Positions 29,080 to 38,314 of a DNA stretch of 62,383 bases are shown piece by piece. Position numbers and translations under genes: made by a program. The DNA comes from Treponema sp. (lineage in GTDB: Bacteria; Spirochaetota; Spirochaetia; Treponematales; Treponemataceae): positions 1 through 62,383 of the forward strand of contig JAILCM010000136.1 of NCBI GenBank assembly GCA_024680155.1, given 5' to 3'. The notes below the pieces were generated by a model. That model ran no database searches. It was given only the letters and a program-made list of their open reading frames with translations, and was not told where the DNA came from. Within the stretch, counting starts at the first letter, position 1. Every line of letters begins with the position of its first letter.

Positions 29080-31566
29080 ATGAGCGATTATTTAGATCCT
29101 AACAATGAAGAACTGCTTAAAGACTTTTTTGCAGAAGCTGAACTTCAGGTAGAACAGCTAGAGAGTAATATTCTTGTAATAGAAAATGAGCCTACAAATC
29201 ATGAGGCTATTGATGAAATCTTCCGTGCTGCTCATACTTTGAAAGGTGGTTCTGCTACTGTCGAAATGATGGAACTTTCTCATTTTACACATTCAGTAGA
29301 AGATGTACTTGATGAAATTCGTTCTGACCGGGTTGCAGTAAATGAAGATGTTGTAGACCTTCTTCTTAGCTCTATCGATGTTATTAAAGCTATGCTAGAA
29401 GCTCGTAAGAACGGCTCTGTTTATGAAGAAAATATTGATGCTATTATAGAAAAACTTCATTCATATATTCCACAAAAAGGTGCAAAACCTGCTGCTAAAC
29501 CAGCTGCTGCTCCAAAACCGGCTCCTGTTGTTCAGCAGGCACCAGTTGTTCAGACTGCTCCGGCTCCTGCTGCTTCTGGTATGGTTCGTCCTGCACTTGC
29601 AGAAGAGGAATATCTTGAACTTAAGTCTGCTTGCGAAGGTTCTCAGAAACTTTGGTGTGTAAGTGTTAAGTTTGACGAAAGTAACCCAATGAATACTGTT
29701 GGTGGAATTCAGGTTTTTGCGGCATTAAAGACTGTAGGAAATGTTCTTAAAACAGTTCCTGATTTTGATGCTCTTTATGAAGACCAATTTTATGAAGATG
29801 TTTTCTATTATCTTGCTACAGATGCAACTTCTGAGCAGATTGAAGATGTTTCATTCCTTAGTGATGTAACATTAATTACAGATGCTTGCCAGATTACAGA
29901 TGATAATTATGCACAGGCTTCTGCTCCTGCAGCTCCAGTTCAAGCTGCTCCTGTTGCAGCTCCTTCTGCTCCTGTTTCGGCACCTGCACCTACTCAAACT
30001 TCATCTTCTAGCAATATAGACCTTATAAACGAAATTCTTTCTGATAATATAACAGAACGCAAAGAAGAACCTGCTGCTTCGGCACCTGCTTCTGCGGCTT
30101 CAGCTCCAAAAGCTCCTGCTCCAGAAAAGAAAGCTGAACCTAAAAAGGATGCTCCAGCCGCTTCTGCTCAGCATGCTCAGCAAGGTTCAATTCTTCGTGT
30201 TGATTCACGCCGAATTGATAATCTTCTTAATCTTGTTTCAGAAACTGTTATTACAAAGGCATCGTTCAACCAGCTTGCAATTCAGGCTTCTAATGAACTT
30301 ACAGTATTCCAGGGGCTTGAAGCATCGTTTAAGGAAAGACTCAGAAATCTATTTGATGATTTGCCTGATTATTTGAGCAGATTGCAAAGTGGCGATTCAA
30401 TGAACGACGTTAAAAAAGATATGCTTAAAGAATTTGGTGATTTGTCATCAACATTCGATGGTCATGAAGCAGAATTCAAAGGAATTGCAAATAAATTCCG
30501 TGCTTATACACAGAGTCTTGGTGCTGTAACAGGCGAACTTCAGGAAGGTGTAATGAAAATTCGAATGGTTCCAATCAATCAGATTTTCAGCCGCTTCCCA
30601 CGTGTTGTTCGTGATTTACAGCGTGATCTTGATAAAAAGATTGACCTTGTAATAGAAGGTGAGGATACAGAACTTGATAAGTCAGTTGTAGAAGACTTGC
30701 TTGATCCAATTATGCACTGTGTTCGTAACTCTGTAGACCATGGTATTGAAATGCCTGCTGTTCGTGCTGCTGCTGGAAAACCTGAAACTGGTACTGTTTT
30801 ACTTAAAGCTTCTAACGAAGGTAACATGATTGTTATCGAAATAAAAGATGATGGTGCCGGAATTGATGTAGAGAAGGTTAGAGCAAAGGCTATCGAACGC
30901 GGACTTATTCATCCAGATAAAAATATTACAGATCAGGATGCTTATAATCTTATTATGCAGCCAGGTTTCTCTACTGCGGCTAAGATTTCAAATATTTCGG
31001 GACGTGGTGTAGGTCTTGATGTTGTTAAGACTATGATTACGAACCTTAAGGGTAACATTTCTATTTCTTCTGCAAAAGGTAAGGGAACAACCTTTACAAT
31101 TAAGATTCCTCTTACTCTTGCAATTATTCAGGGACTTCTTGTTCGTGTTGGAAAAGAAATTTACTCTATTCCAATTGCTAACGTTATTGAAAGCCAGTGT
31201 GTTGGTCTTCAAGATATTAATCATATTGATAACTACGAAATTATGAATGTTCGTAATGAAGTTATCAGTGTGCTTCGTCTTTCAAGATTGTTCAATATTC
31301 CTGATTCTGAACAGTCTGATGAGTGCTATATCGTTATTGTCGGTTCTCAGGAAAAGAAAATCGGTGTTATGGTAGACGCTCTTATTGGTGAAGAAGACGT
31401 TGTAATTAAACCATTGCGTGATCAGTTCACAAATTCTCCTGGAATTGCGGGTGCATCTATTCTTGGAGATGGTTCTGTTTCTTTGATTATTGATGTAAGC
31501 CAGTTGCTCGAGCTTGGTGTACAGCAGGAACTTCTTGCTCAGGCTAACGAACAGATGGCAGGTTAA
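29080..31566 (+). CDS. cheA: Chemotaxis histidine kinase CheA
   Basis: HPt AAHTLKGGSATVEM; kinase boxes HCVRNSVDHGIE, IKDDGAGID, FSTAAKISNISGRGVGLDVV; C-terminal CheW-like domain. Confidence 0.97.
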   Translation: MSDYLDPNNEELLKDFFAEAELQVEQLESNILVIENEPTNHEAIDEIFRAAHTLKGGSATVEMMELSHFTHSVEDVLDEIRSDRVAVNEDVVDLLLSSIDVIKAMLEARKNGSVYEENIDAIIEKLHSYIPQKGAKPAAKPAAAPKPAPVVQQAPVVQTAPAPAASGMVRPALAEEEYLELKSACEGSQKLWCVSVKFDESNPMNTVGGIQVFAALKTVGNVLKTVPDFDALYEDQFYEDVFYYLATDATSEQIEDVSFLSDVTLITDACQITDDNYAQASAPAAPVQAAPVAAPSAPVSAPAPTQTSSSSNIDLINEILSDNITERKEEPAASAPASAASAPKAPAPEKKAEPKKDAPAASAQHAQQGSILRVDSRRIDNLLNLVSETVITKASFNQLAIQASNELTVFQGLEASFKERLRNLFDDLPDYLSRLQSGDSMNDVKKDMLKEFGDLSSTFDGHEAEFKGIANKFRAYTQSLGAVTGELQEGVMKIRMVPINQIFSRFPRVVRDLQRDLDKKIDLVIEGEDTELDKSVVEDLLDPIMHCVRNSVDHGIEMPAVRAAAGKPETGTVLLKASNEGNMIVIEIKDDGAGIDVEKVRAKAIERGLIHPDKNITDQDAYNLIMQPGFSTAAKISNISGRGVGLDVVKTMITNLKGNISISSAKGKGTTFTIKIPLTLAIIQGLLVRVGKEIYSIPIANVIESQCVGLQDINHIDNYEIMNVRNEVISVLRLSRLFNIPDSEQSDECYIVIVGSQEKKIGVMVDALIGEEDVVIKPLRDQFTNSPGIAGASILGDGSVSLIIDVSQLLELGVQQELLAQANEQMAG

Positions 31567-31580
31567 AATAGGAATTTATT

Positions 31581-33002
31581 ATGGAAGCTAATGTTGCAAC
31601 ACAGGTAATTGAAAAGGTTGAAACTATTTCTAATGCTCAGGTAAATCAGGAAAATGCGACCTTTATAGATTTCAAGATGGTAACTTTTTCTCTTGCAGAA
31701 AAGGATTACGCAATTGATATTATGCATGTAAAGGAAATTGCAAAGGCTGGTCGTTTTACTTATGTACCAAATACTTTGCCGTTTGTTCTTGGTGTATATA
31801 ATCTTCGTGGTGAAATTATTCCTATTTTGGATTTGCGTTTGTTCTTTAATATTCCTGTTCCAAAACGAACTGGTAATAAACTTGAAAATCTGCTTATCCT
31901 TAATGTTGATGATCAGAAATTTGGGCTTGTTGTAGATAAAATAGACAAGGTAGTAGGCGTTCAAAAGAGTACAATTCAGCCGCCACATCCACTTTTTGGT
32001 GATATTAACATTAAATATATTGACGGAATCGTAGAGGCTTCAAACAGACTTTATGTTTTGCTTGATGTTCTTAAGATTTTTGCGGCTAAAGAAACAAAAG
32101 AATCTGCTTCTTCTAGTTCAAAGGAACTGGAACCAAGTAAAGATGATAAATATGCAGCTCTTAGAGCAAATATGGAGAAAGCTGCTGCAGATGCGCGAAA
32201 TGCAAAAAAAGCGGCTGAACAACAGGCTGCAGCAACTCCAAAAAATGAAGATGATGGCAAATCAGCATTAAATATTAAATTTATTTCTGAAACACTTGCC
32301 AACTATAAGAAATTTTATGTTTCAAATGTAAATGACTCTTGGGTAAACCATAGATATAGTGAATGGGAAAAGGAACGAGGTGCTGATAAGACACAGCTTC
32401 AGAATGAAGGAGAGGCTGAAAGTTTCTTAAAGACCTTCTGGTCTCAGTTTACTGGTTCGTGGTGGTCAAAGGAATTTGCTCAAAGTATAAAGAATTTGCT
32501 TCCAGACAATTCTGCAAAACAGATTATTGTATGGAATCCAGGTTGTGGTAAGGGAATGGAAACTTATTCGCTTGCCTGCGTGCTTAAAGAAAAATATCCA
32601 AACTCAAGAATCAGAATTTATGCTCAGGATGTCGATTTGTTGAGCGTTTCAAATGCATCATTAATGTCTGTTCCTGCTAATTTGGCTGACGACTGGTACG
32701 GACCGTATCTTTCTAAAAAGGCAAATGGCGATTTGACATTCAATGAAGAAATTAAAGAAAGTGTAATGTTTGAATATCATGATTGTAAGAACGCAAATGC
32801 TCTTCCGATGGTTGACATTATCTTTACTCGTGATTTATTATCATTACTTGATGTTGATGCTCAGAAACTTTTGATGAATGAGTTCTTGGAAAAGATGAAA
32901 GGAAATGCAGTTGTCATTGTTGGTGAGAACGAAGCTATTCCATCATCTTTAGGTTTTGGTGAAAAAAGTGTTGGTGCTTTAGTTGCATATACAAAAGATT
33001 AA
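31581..33002 (+). CDS. cheW: CheW fused to CheR-like methyltransferase domain
   Basis: N-term CheW (YAIDIMHVKEIAKAGRFTYVPNTLPFVLGVYNLRGEIIPILDLR); C-term CheR-like IIVWNPGCGKGMETYSLACVL and DIIFTRDLLSLLD. Confidence 0.9.
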   Translation: MEANVATQVIEKVETISNAQVNQENATFIDFKMVTFSLAEKDYAIDIMHVKEIAKAGRFTYVPNTLPFVLGVYNLRGEIIPILDLRLFFNIPVPKRTGNKLENLLILNVDDQKFGLVVDKIDKVVGVQKSTIQPPHPLFGDINIKYIDGIVEASNRLYVLLDVLKIFAAKETKESASSSSKELEPSKDDKYAALRANMEKAAADARNAKKAAEQQAAATPKNEDDGKSALNIKFISETLANYKKFYVSNVNDSWVNHRYSEWEKERGADKTQLQNEGEAESFLKTFWSQFTGSWWSKEFAQSIKNLLPDNSAKQIIVWNPGCGKGMETYSLACVLKEKYPNSRIRIYAQDVDLLSVSNASLMSVPANLADDWYGPYLSKKANGDLTFNEEIKESVMFEYHDCKNANALPMVDIIFTRDLLSLLDVDAQKLLMNEFLEKMKGNAVVIVGENEAIPSSLGFGEKSVGALVAYTKD

Positions 33003-33017
33003 AAAGGGGATAAAAAC

Positions 33018-33500
33018 ATGCGAGTAGAATACATTAACCCGTTTGTTGAGACTTCATTCCGTGTTCTTCAGGAAGTTCTTGGTGGTGCGGAAGTAAAGCG
33101 TGGCGATTTATATCTTAAATCGACTGCAATGCCTGTAATGGGAGTTGCTGCTTTGGTTGGTTTGGCAGGAGACGTTGAAGGTCGTGTTCTTTTCGATATG
33201 ACAATGGAAACTGCTTTGAACATTGCTTCTGCAATGAATGGTGAGACTTTGGCAGAGTTTGATGATCTGGCAAAGGCTACAATTAGTGAGCTTGCAAACT
33301 TGATTACTGCACAGGCAGTAACAAAGCTCCATGAACTTGGTTTTAAGTTTGACTTAACACCACCAGCATTGTTTGTTGGACAGAAAATGGAAATTGCAGC
33401 CCTTGGTGGCACTTCTGAAAATGTAGAAGCTCTTATCGTTCCATTACTTTCTGACTGTGGAAAGATTGAAGTTAATGTTGCAATACGAGAAAGAGCGTAA
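33018..33500 (+). CDS. cheX: Chemotaxis protein CheX
   Basis: CheX/CheC-like: GLAGDVEGRVLFDMTMETALNIASAMNGE, LANLITAQAVTKL; position in che operon. Confidence 0.9.
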   Translation: MRVEYINPFVETSFRVLQEVLGGAEVKRGDLYLKSTAMPVMGVAALVGLAGDVEGRVLFDMTMETALNIASAMNGETLAEFDDLAKATISELANLITAQAVTKLHELGFKFDLTPPALFVGQKMEIAALGGTSENVEALIVPLLSDCGKIEVNVAIRERA

Positions 33501-33513
33501 ATAGGAGTATAAA

Positions 33514-33948
33514 ATGAAAACTACAACAGACTATCCTACAATTAATGAACGTCCGCCTGAGGGAAGAAAAGACGATGGTACTTCTTACAAAGTATTGATT
33601 GTTGACGATTCTATGTTTGTTGCTAAACAGCTTGGTCAGATTTTAACAAGTGAAGGTTACGAAGTTGTTGCAACTGCCGTAGATGGAAAAGAAGGTGTTG
33701 ATAAGTATAAAGAATTGTGTCCACAGGTAGACCTTGTAACAATGGATATTACAATGCCTAAGATGGATGGAATTACAGCTCTTGAACAGATTATGGCTTT
33801 TGATAAAAATGCAAAAGTTGTAATGGTAAGTGCTCTTGGTAAGGAAGAACTTGTTAAGAAGTCACTTATGACTGGAGCAAAAAGCTATATCATCAAGCCT
33901 CTTGACAGAAAGAAGGTTCTTGAACGCATTGCTAAGGTTTTAAGCTAG
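33514..33948 (+). CDS. cheY: Chemotaxis response regulator CheY
   Basis: Receiver LIVDDSMFVAKQL, DLVTMDITMPKMDG, VMVSALGKEELVKKSLMTGAKSYIIKPL. Confidence 0.95.
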   Translation: MKTTTDYPTINERPPEGRKDDGTSYKVLIVDDSMFVAKQLGQILTSEGYEVVATAVDGKEGVDKYKELCPQVDLVTMDITMPKMDGITALEQIMAFDKNAKVVMVSALGKEELVKKSLMTGAKSYIIKPLDRKKVLERIAKVLS

Positions 33949-33962
33949 TAATTTATATAAAT

Positions 33963-34010
33963 GCTGCATTTTGTAGGGGTATTCTTTATAAAATGCAGTG
34001 TTTTTTTTTG
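33963..34010 (+). terminator. Terminator of che operon
   Basis: CTGCATTTT ... AAAATGCAG stem followed by a long T run. Confidence 0.75.
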
Positions 34011-34070
34011 TTCAAAGAATAGTTTAAAATTCTTTCTTGTGAGCAAATCTATATTTAATAAATTTTTCGC

Positions 34071-34805
34071 TTAGTAAATTCGGAATTCAATTCCGTCTAA
34101 TTTGTTTATAATCACAAAATTGTACTTCTCGTATTTCTTAATTAATGTTCTAAGTTGGGATATATGCACTTTCAGAGATGCTGTTGAAATCTTTCTGTAG
34201 TGTTTAGAATATCTATTCTGCAAATCTTCAAATGTAATTGTATTATCTTTGTATTCAAATAGAATTTGTAAAAGATAAAATAGATTGTTTGGCATGTTAG
34301 ATTCGGCTTTGAATTCGTAAATAATGTTTGGAGAATTTGTTTCTATTACGTGACCAAAATAACTGGAATGCCGCATGTATTCTGGAATTGGCGTTGGCTG
34401 CTGCATAAGTTTGATGTATGGCCTAAGTTCATTCGATTCTATTGTTGATTCAATTACTTTAAGCGCATTTTTTAGTTCTTCACTGGAAAAATCCATATTA
34501 TCTGGGTAAAAACTTTCCAGAAAATGCAGCCAATATTGAGTTCTGGTTGGTGCAATAATACATGGATCATTGTAAAATATTAATGGAATTGGTCTTTTGT
34601 TTGCAAACATAAAATCATATACATTAAATTGATTGTGATTGTAAACTAAGTAATCAAGGACAAGTAAATCTGGTGGATTAATCATATTTGAAACTGCGTT
34701 GTAAACTAAATCTTGTCTTGTAAAAATGTAACAGGAATGTTGGGGTAATTTTTCGGCAATTATATGACAAATTTCTGGCTGTGTCGTATAAAAAATAATT
34801 ATCAT
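34071..34805 (-). CDS. OmpR-type winged-helix regulator with atypical receiver domain
   Basis: C-term wHTH ITFEDLQNRYSKHYRKISTASLKVHISQLRTLIKKYEKYNFVIINKLDGIEFRI; N-term LLVLDY in a receiver-like context. Confidence 0.65.
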   Translation of the reverse strand: MIIIFYTTQPEICHIIAEKLPQHSCYIFTRQDLVYNAVSNMINPPDLLVLDYLVYNHNQFNVYDFMFANKRPIPLIFYNDPCIIAPTRTQYWLHFLESFYPDNMDFSSEELKNALKVIESTIESNELRPYIKLMQQPTPIPEYMRHSSYFGHVIETNSPNIIYEFKAESNMPNNLFYLLQILFEYKDNTITFEDLQNRYSKHYRKISTASLKVHISQLRTLIKKYEKYNFVIINKLDGIEFRIY

Positions 34806-34890
34806 AAATTTAATTATATTCTGAATTGTAATATTCGTAAAAAAAATATATTGTTATACAGATAATTTTTTATTAGATTCTGGAGTTTTT

Positions 34891-36477
34891 ATGGAATTCA
34901 AGAGAAAAAGTGGGGTGTTGTTGCATCCTACATCTTTACCGGGAAGTTGGGGAATTGGAACTATAGGAAAAACTGCTTATAATTTTGTAGATTGGCTTGT
35001 AAGTGCTGAACAGTCGTTGTGGCAGGTTCTTCCTCTTGGACCAACTGGTTATGGTGATTCTCCTTATGCTTCTTTTTCAACTTTTGCAGGAAATCCTTTG
35101 CTTATAGATCTTGATTTGCTTGTTGAAAAAGGATGGGCGTGTAAAAAAGATATTCTTCCTCCAGATTATATTAAAAAAAATGGCAACGTTGATTTTGGTG
35201 CTGTTACCTGGTGGAAAATTCCAGTTTTAAAAAAGGCGGCTGCATATTTTCTGGAAAATGCAGGAGCTGAAGATAAGGCTTTGTACAAAAATTTTTGTAA
35301 GGAAAAACGTGACTGGCTAGAAAAATATTCAATTTTTATGAGTATTAAGGCTGAATTTGATGCAAAAGCAGCGCAAGAAAAGCCTGAATCTTCCATCTGG
35401 TTTAAATATTGGCCAAAAAATCTGGCATGCTGCGACGAAAATGCCGTAAAATCTTGGAAAAATGAACATTCTCTGGAAGTTGAACTTTACAGCGTGATTC
35501 AATTTTTCTTTGAAGTTCAATGGCTAGAATTAAAAAAGTATGCGAACGAAAACGGCGTTGAGCTTATTGGTGATATTCCGATTTTTGTAGCTCCTGACAG
35601 TGCTGATGTTTGGGCAAATCAGGAATTTTTCCAGCTTGATGAAAACGGATGTCCAAAATTTGTAGCAGGTGTTCCTCCGGATTATTTTAGTGCGGATGGT
35701 CAGCTTTGGGGAAATCCTTTGTATGATTGGTATAAAATGAAAAAAGATTCTTATTCGTGGTGGATAAAGCGGATTAAGCGTATTTTTGAATTGACTGACA
35801 TTTTGCGTATTGACCATTTCAGGGGCTTTGAAGCGTATTGGTCGGTGCCTTTTGGAGAAAAAACAGCAATTCATGGTGAATGGATTAAAGGACCTGGAAT
35901 TGATTTGTTTAAAACTATTCGCCGTAAGCTTGGAGATTTACCTGTAATTGCAGAAGATTTGGGCGTTATTACAGACGAAGTTCGTGCTTTGCGTGATGAA
36001 ACTGGATTTCCTGGAATGAAAGTTTTGCAGTTTGCGTTTAGTACGAATGAAATTAAGGAAAACGGATTTACAAATGTGTTCCTTCCGCATCAGTTTTGTA
36101 CAGATAATTGCGTTGTTTATACTGGTACTCACGATAACGATACATTGCAGGGGTGGCTTGAAGCGGCTAGTGATGAACTGATTGTTCTTGTTGCATCTTA
36201 CATTGAAGGTAAAAAACTGACTGTAGAAAAGGCGAGGGCTCTGGTAAAAAGTGGTGCTTTAAGAAAAGATATGATAAAAACTGTAATTGCTTCTAATGCC
36301 GTTTACGCTGTTGTTCCAATGCAGGATATAATTGGTTGTGGAAATGAAGCGCGTATGAATATGCCTTCTACAACTGGTGCAAACTGGACCTGGCGTATGA
36401 ATACTGGTGATTTAAAGCAAAAATTTGCAGAAGAACTTGCATTTATTTCTAATTTATACGGACGAAATCTGGACTAA
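34891..36477 (+). CDS. malQ: 4-alpha-glucanotransferase
   Basis: RKSGVLLHPTSLPGSWGIGTIG, LWQVLPLGPTGYGDSPYASFSTFAGNPLLIDL, ILRIDHFRGFEAYW, YTGTHDNDTLQGW. Confidence 0.97.
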   Translation: MEFKRKSGVLLHPTSLPGSWGIGTIGKTAYNFVDWLVSAEQSLWQVLPLGPTGYGDSPYASFSTFAGNPLLIDLDLLVEKGWACKKDILPPDYIKKNGNVDFGAVTWWKIPVLKKAAAYFLENAGAEDKALYKNFCKEKRDWLEKYSIFMSIKAEFDAKAAQEKPESSIWFKYWPKNLACCDENAVKSWKNEHSLEVELYSVIQFFFEVQWLELKKYANENGVELIGDIPIFVAPDSADVWANQEFFQLDENGCPKFVAGVPPDYFSADGQLWGNPLYDWYKMKKDSYSWWIKRIKRIFELTDILRIDHFRGFEAYWSVPFGEKTAIHGEWIKGPGIDLFKTIRRKLGDLPVIAEDLGVITDEVRALRDETGFPGMKVLQFAFSTNEIKENGFTNVFLPHQFCTDNCVVYTGTHDNDTLQGWLEAASDELIVLVASYIEGKKLTVEKARALVKSGALRKDMIKTVIASNAVYAVVPMQDIIGCGNEARMNMPSTTGANWTWRMNTGDLKQKFAEELAFISNLYGRNLD

Positions 36478-36497
36478 TACAGTACAGTCTAAAAAAA

Positions 36498-37559
36498 TTA
36501 TTTAATAATCCTGGTGAAAGCGGGTTTTGCACTGCCGTCTGCATTAAACAAAAGCGGAATGTCAGTTCTGTCTGGAACCGGGAAAAAGTTTTTCCAGCTT
36601 GTGCTGTCGGTAACGCCCCAAAGAATTACTTTTTCCAGGTAACCTTTTTTAGCACAACGCTTAAAACATTCAAAAAGTTCGCTGTATCTTTGAGCCTGTT
36701 CTTCCAAAAGTTCTGCGGTATATTCTTTTCGGGCTTCTTTTTCGGATTCGTAAGCAGAAACATCCATTTCGGTCACTAAAACTTTTACACCAAGGCTTCC
36801 AAATAAATTTATTGTTTCTTCAATCTGTTCGACCGGCGGATTTTTTATACTTATGTGCATTTGTAATCCTACTGCATGAACTGGAATTTCGCGTTCCAGC
36901 ATTCCTTTTACAAGTTCGTACATTGCCTGGCGTTTTTGCGGAATAATTTCGAGATTATAATCATTAATTACAAGTTCTGCTTTTGAATCTGCTTCATGCG
37001 CCCACAGAAATGCTTTGTCTATATAATCTGGACCAAGAATATCGTACCACAAAGAATGGTCGTCTTTTGTTCGTAAAACAAAGGTTTTATCTGAAATAAC
37101 TTCGTTTACAACATCAAAAGAAGAAACCTGGAAACCTTTGCAATAATTCATTACCGAACGGATATAATGTTTGAGTCTGTCTTCAAGAATTTCTTTTGAA
37201 ACTGCTGTTCCGTCATTGTTTTTAAAAAGCCAGTCGGGAGTTTGAGAATGACAGACAAGAGTGTGCCATCGCATTTGAAAATTATTGCATTTTCCGAATG
37301 TTAGAAAATCGTTTGCCTTTGAAAAATCAAGTTCAGTTTCGCTTTTATAAATGCTGTCCATTTTTGTGCAGTTTTCAGCAACAATCAGGTTAAAATGTTT
37401 TTTTGCAAGTTTTGTTTCTATTGAATCGTGAGTAAGTGAATAATGATTAAGTGCAGTTCCGATTGAAAAATAATCCTTAAAAACGTCTTTTAAACTAACT
37501 GCATTCTGGTCTATGTTAGATTTTTGGTCTTTATGAAAATCTGAAACTTTTTTTTCCAT
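36498..37559 (-). CDS. GH10 endo-1,4-beta-xylanase, no signal peptide
   Basis: MRWHTLVCHSQTPDW, FDVVNEVISD, VHAVGLQMHISI, VKVLVTEMDVSAY, WGVTDSTSW. Confidence 0.93.
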   Translation of the reverse strand: MEKKVSDFHKDQKSNIDQNAVSLKDVFKDYFSIGTALNHYSLTHDSIETKLAKKHFNLIVAENCTKMDSIYKSETELDFSKANDFLTFGKCNNFQMRWHTLVCHSQTPDWLFKNNDGTAVSKEILEDRLKHYIRSVMNYCKGFQVSSFDVVNEVISDKTFVLRTKDDHSLWYDILGPDYIDKAFLWAHEADSKAELVINDYNLEIIPQKRQAMYELVKGMLEREIPVHAVGLQMHISIKNPPVEQIEETINLFGSLGVKVLVTEMDVSAYESEKEARKEYTAELLEEQAQRYSELFECFKRCAKKGYLEKVILWGVTDSTSWKNFFPVPDRTDIPLLFNADGSAKPAFTRIIK

Positions 37560-37618
37560 AGAGACAGTATGCGATAAGTCAAAATTTAATAAAATCGGTA
37601 GTTTTTCTTAAAACCTTT

Positions 37619-38269
37619 TTAGTGGCTTGTCCATTCAATTGCCATTTGTCTTAATTCTGCTGATGACGCACAGTGGAGCTTAATTTTGATGTTTTCTTTG
37701 TGTGTATCAATGGTTTTTATGCTCAAATTAAGTTTTCCGGCAATTTCTACGGTTCCAAGACCTTTTCCAATTAAAGTAAAAATCTGGAGCTGGCGGTCAG
37801 AAAGTGTAGAGATTAAATCGAAAGGTTCTTTTTCTGCTTTTGAAGAATCTGATTCGGAAATATCTTTAAGGCGTTGTTTTTCATTTTCGCTAAGATAGAT
37901 TCCGCCGCTCATTACTGTTTGAATTGCGTTTATAACCTGAGCTTCGGCTTCCTCTTTCATAATGTAACCTTTTGCACCAGCTTTGAGCGCCCGTTCTGCA
38001 TAAAAACGTTCGTCGTGCATGGAAAGTACAAGAACTGTTGTTTTTGGCTGCATTACAAGAATATCTTTTATTAATTCAAGTCCGTCTTCCTGTCCTAAGT
38101 TTAAATCTACAATGGCAAGATTTGGTTTTAAATCATTAATCATGGAAATAGCTTCCATTCTGTCTTTTGCCATTCCTGTGACTTTGTAAATTTTTTGAGT
38201 TTCAATTAACTGAGCAAGACCTCTGCTGAACAAAGGATGATCGTCTATAATTAATACTGTATATTCCAT
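37619..38269 (-). CDS. NarL/LuxR-family response regulator
   Basis: VLIIDDHPLFSRGLAQLI, LAIVDLNLGQEDGLE; HTH LSDRQLQIFTLIGKGLGTVEIAGKLNLSIKTIDTHKENIKIKL. Confidence 0.95.
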   Translation of the reverse strand: MEYTVLIIDDHPLFSRGLAQLIETQKIYKVTGMAKDRMEAISMINDLKPNLAIVDLNLGQEDGLELIKDILVMQPKTTVLVLSMHDERFYAERALKAGAKGYIMKEEAEAQVINAIQTVMSGGIYLSENEKQRLKDISESDSSKAEKEPFDLISTLSDRQLQIFTLIGKGLGTVEIAGKLNLSIKTIDTHKENIKIKLHCASSAELRQMAIEWTSH

Positions 38270-38314
38270 AATTATATAATATCACAAAATTAAAAAAAAA
38301 TGTATAATGAATTT

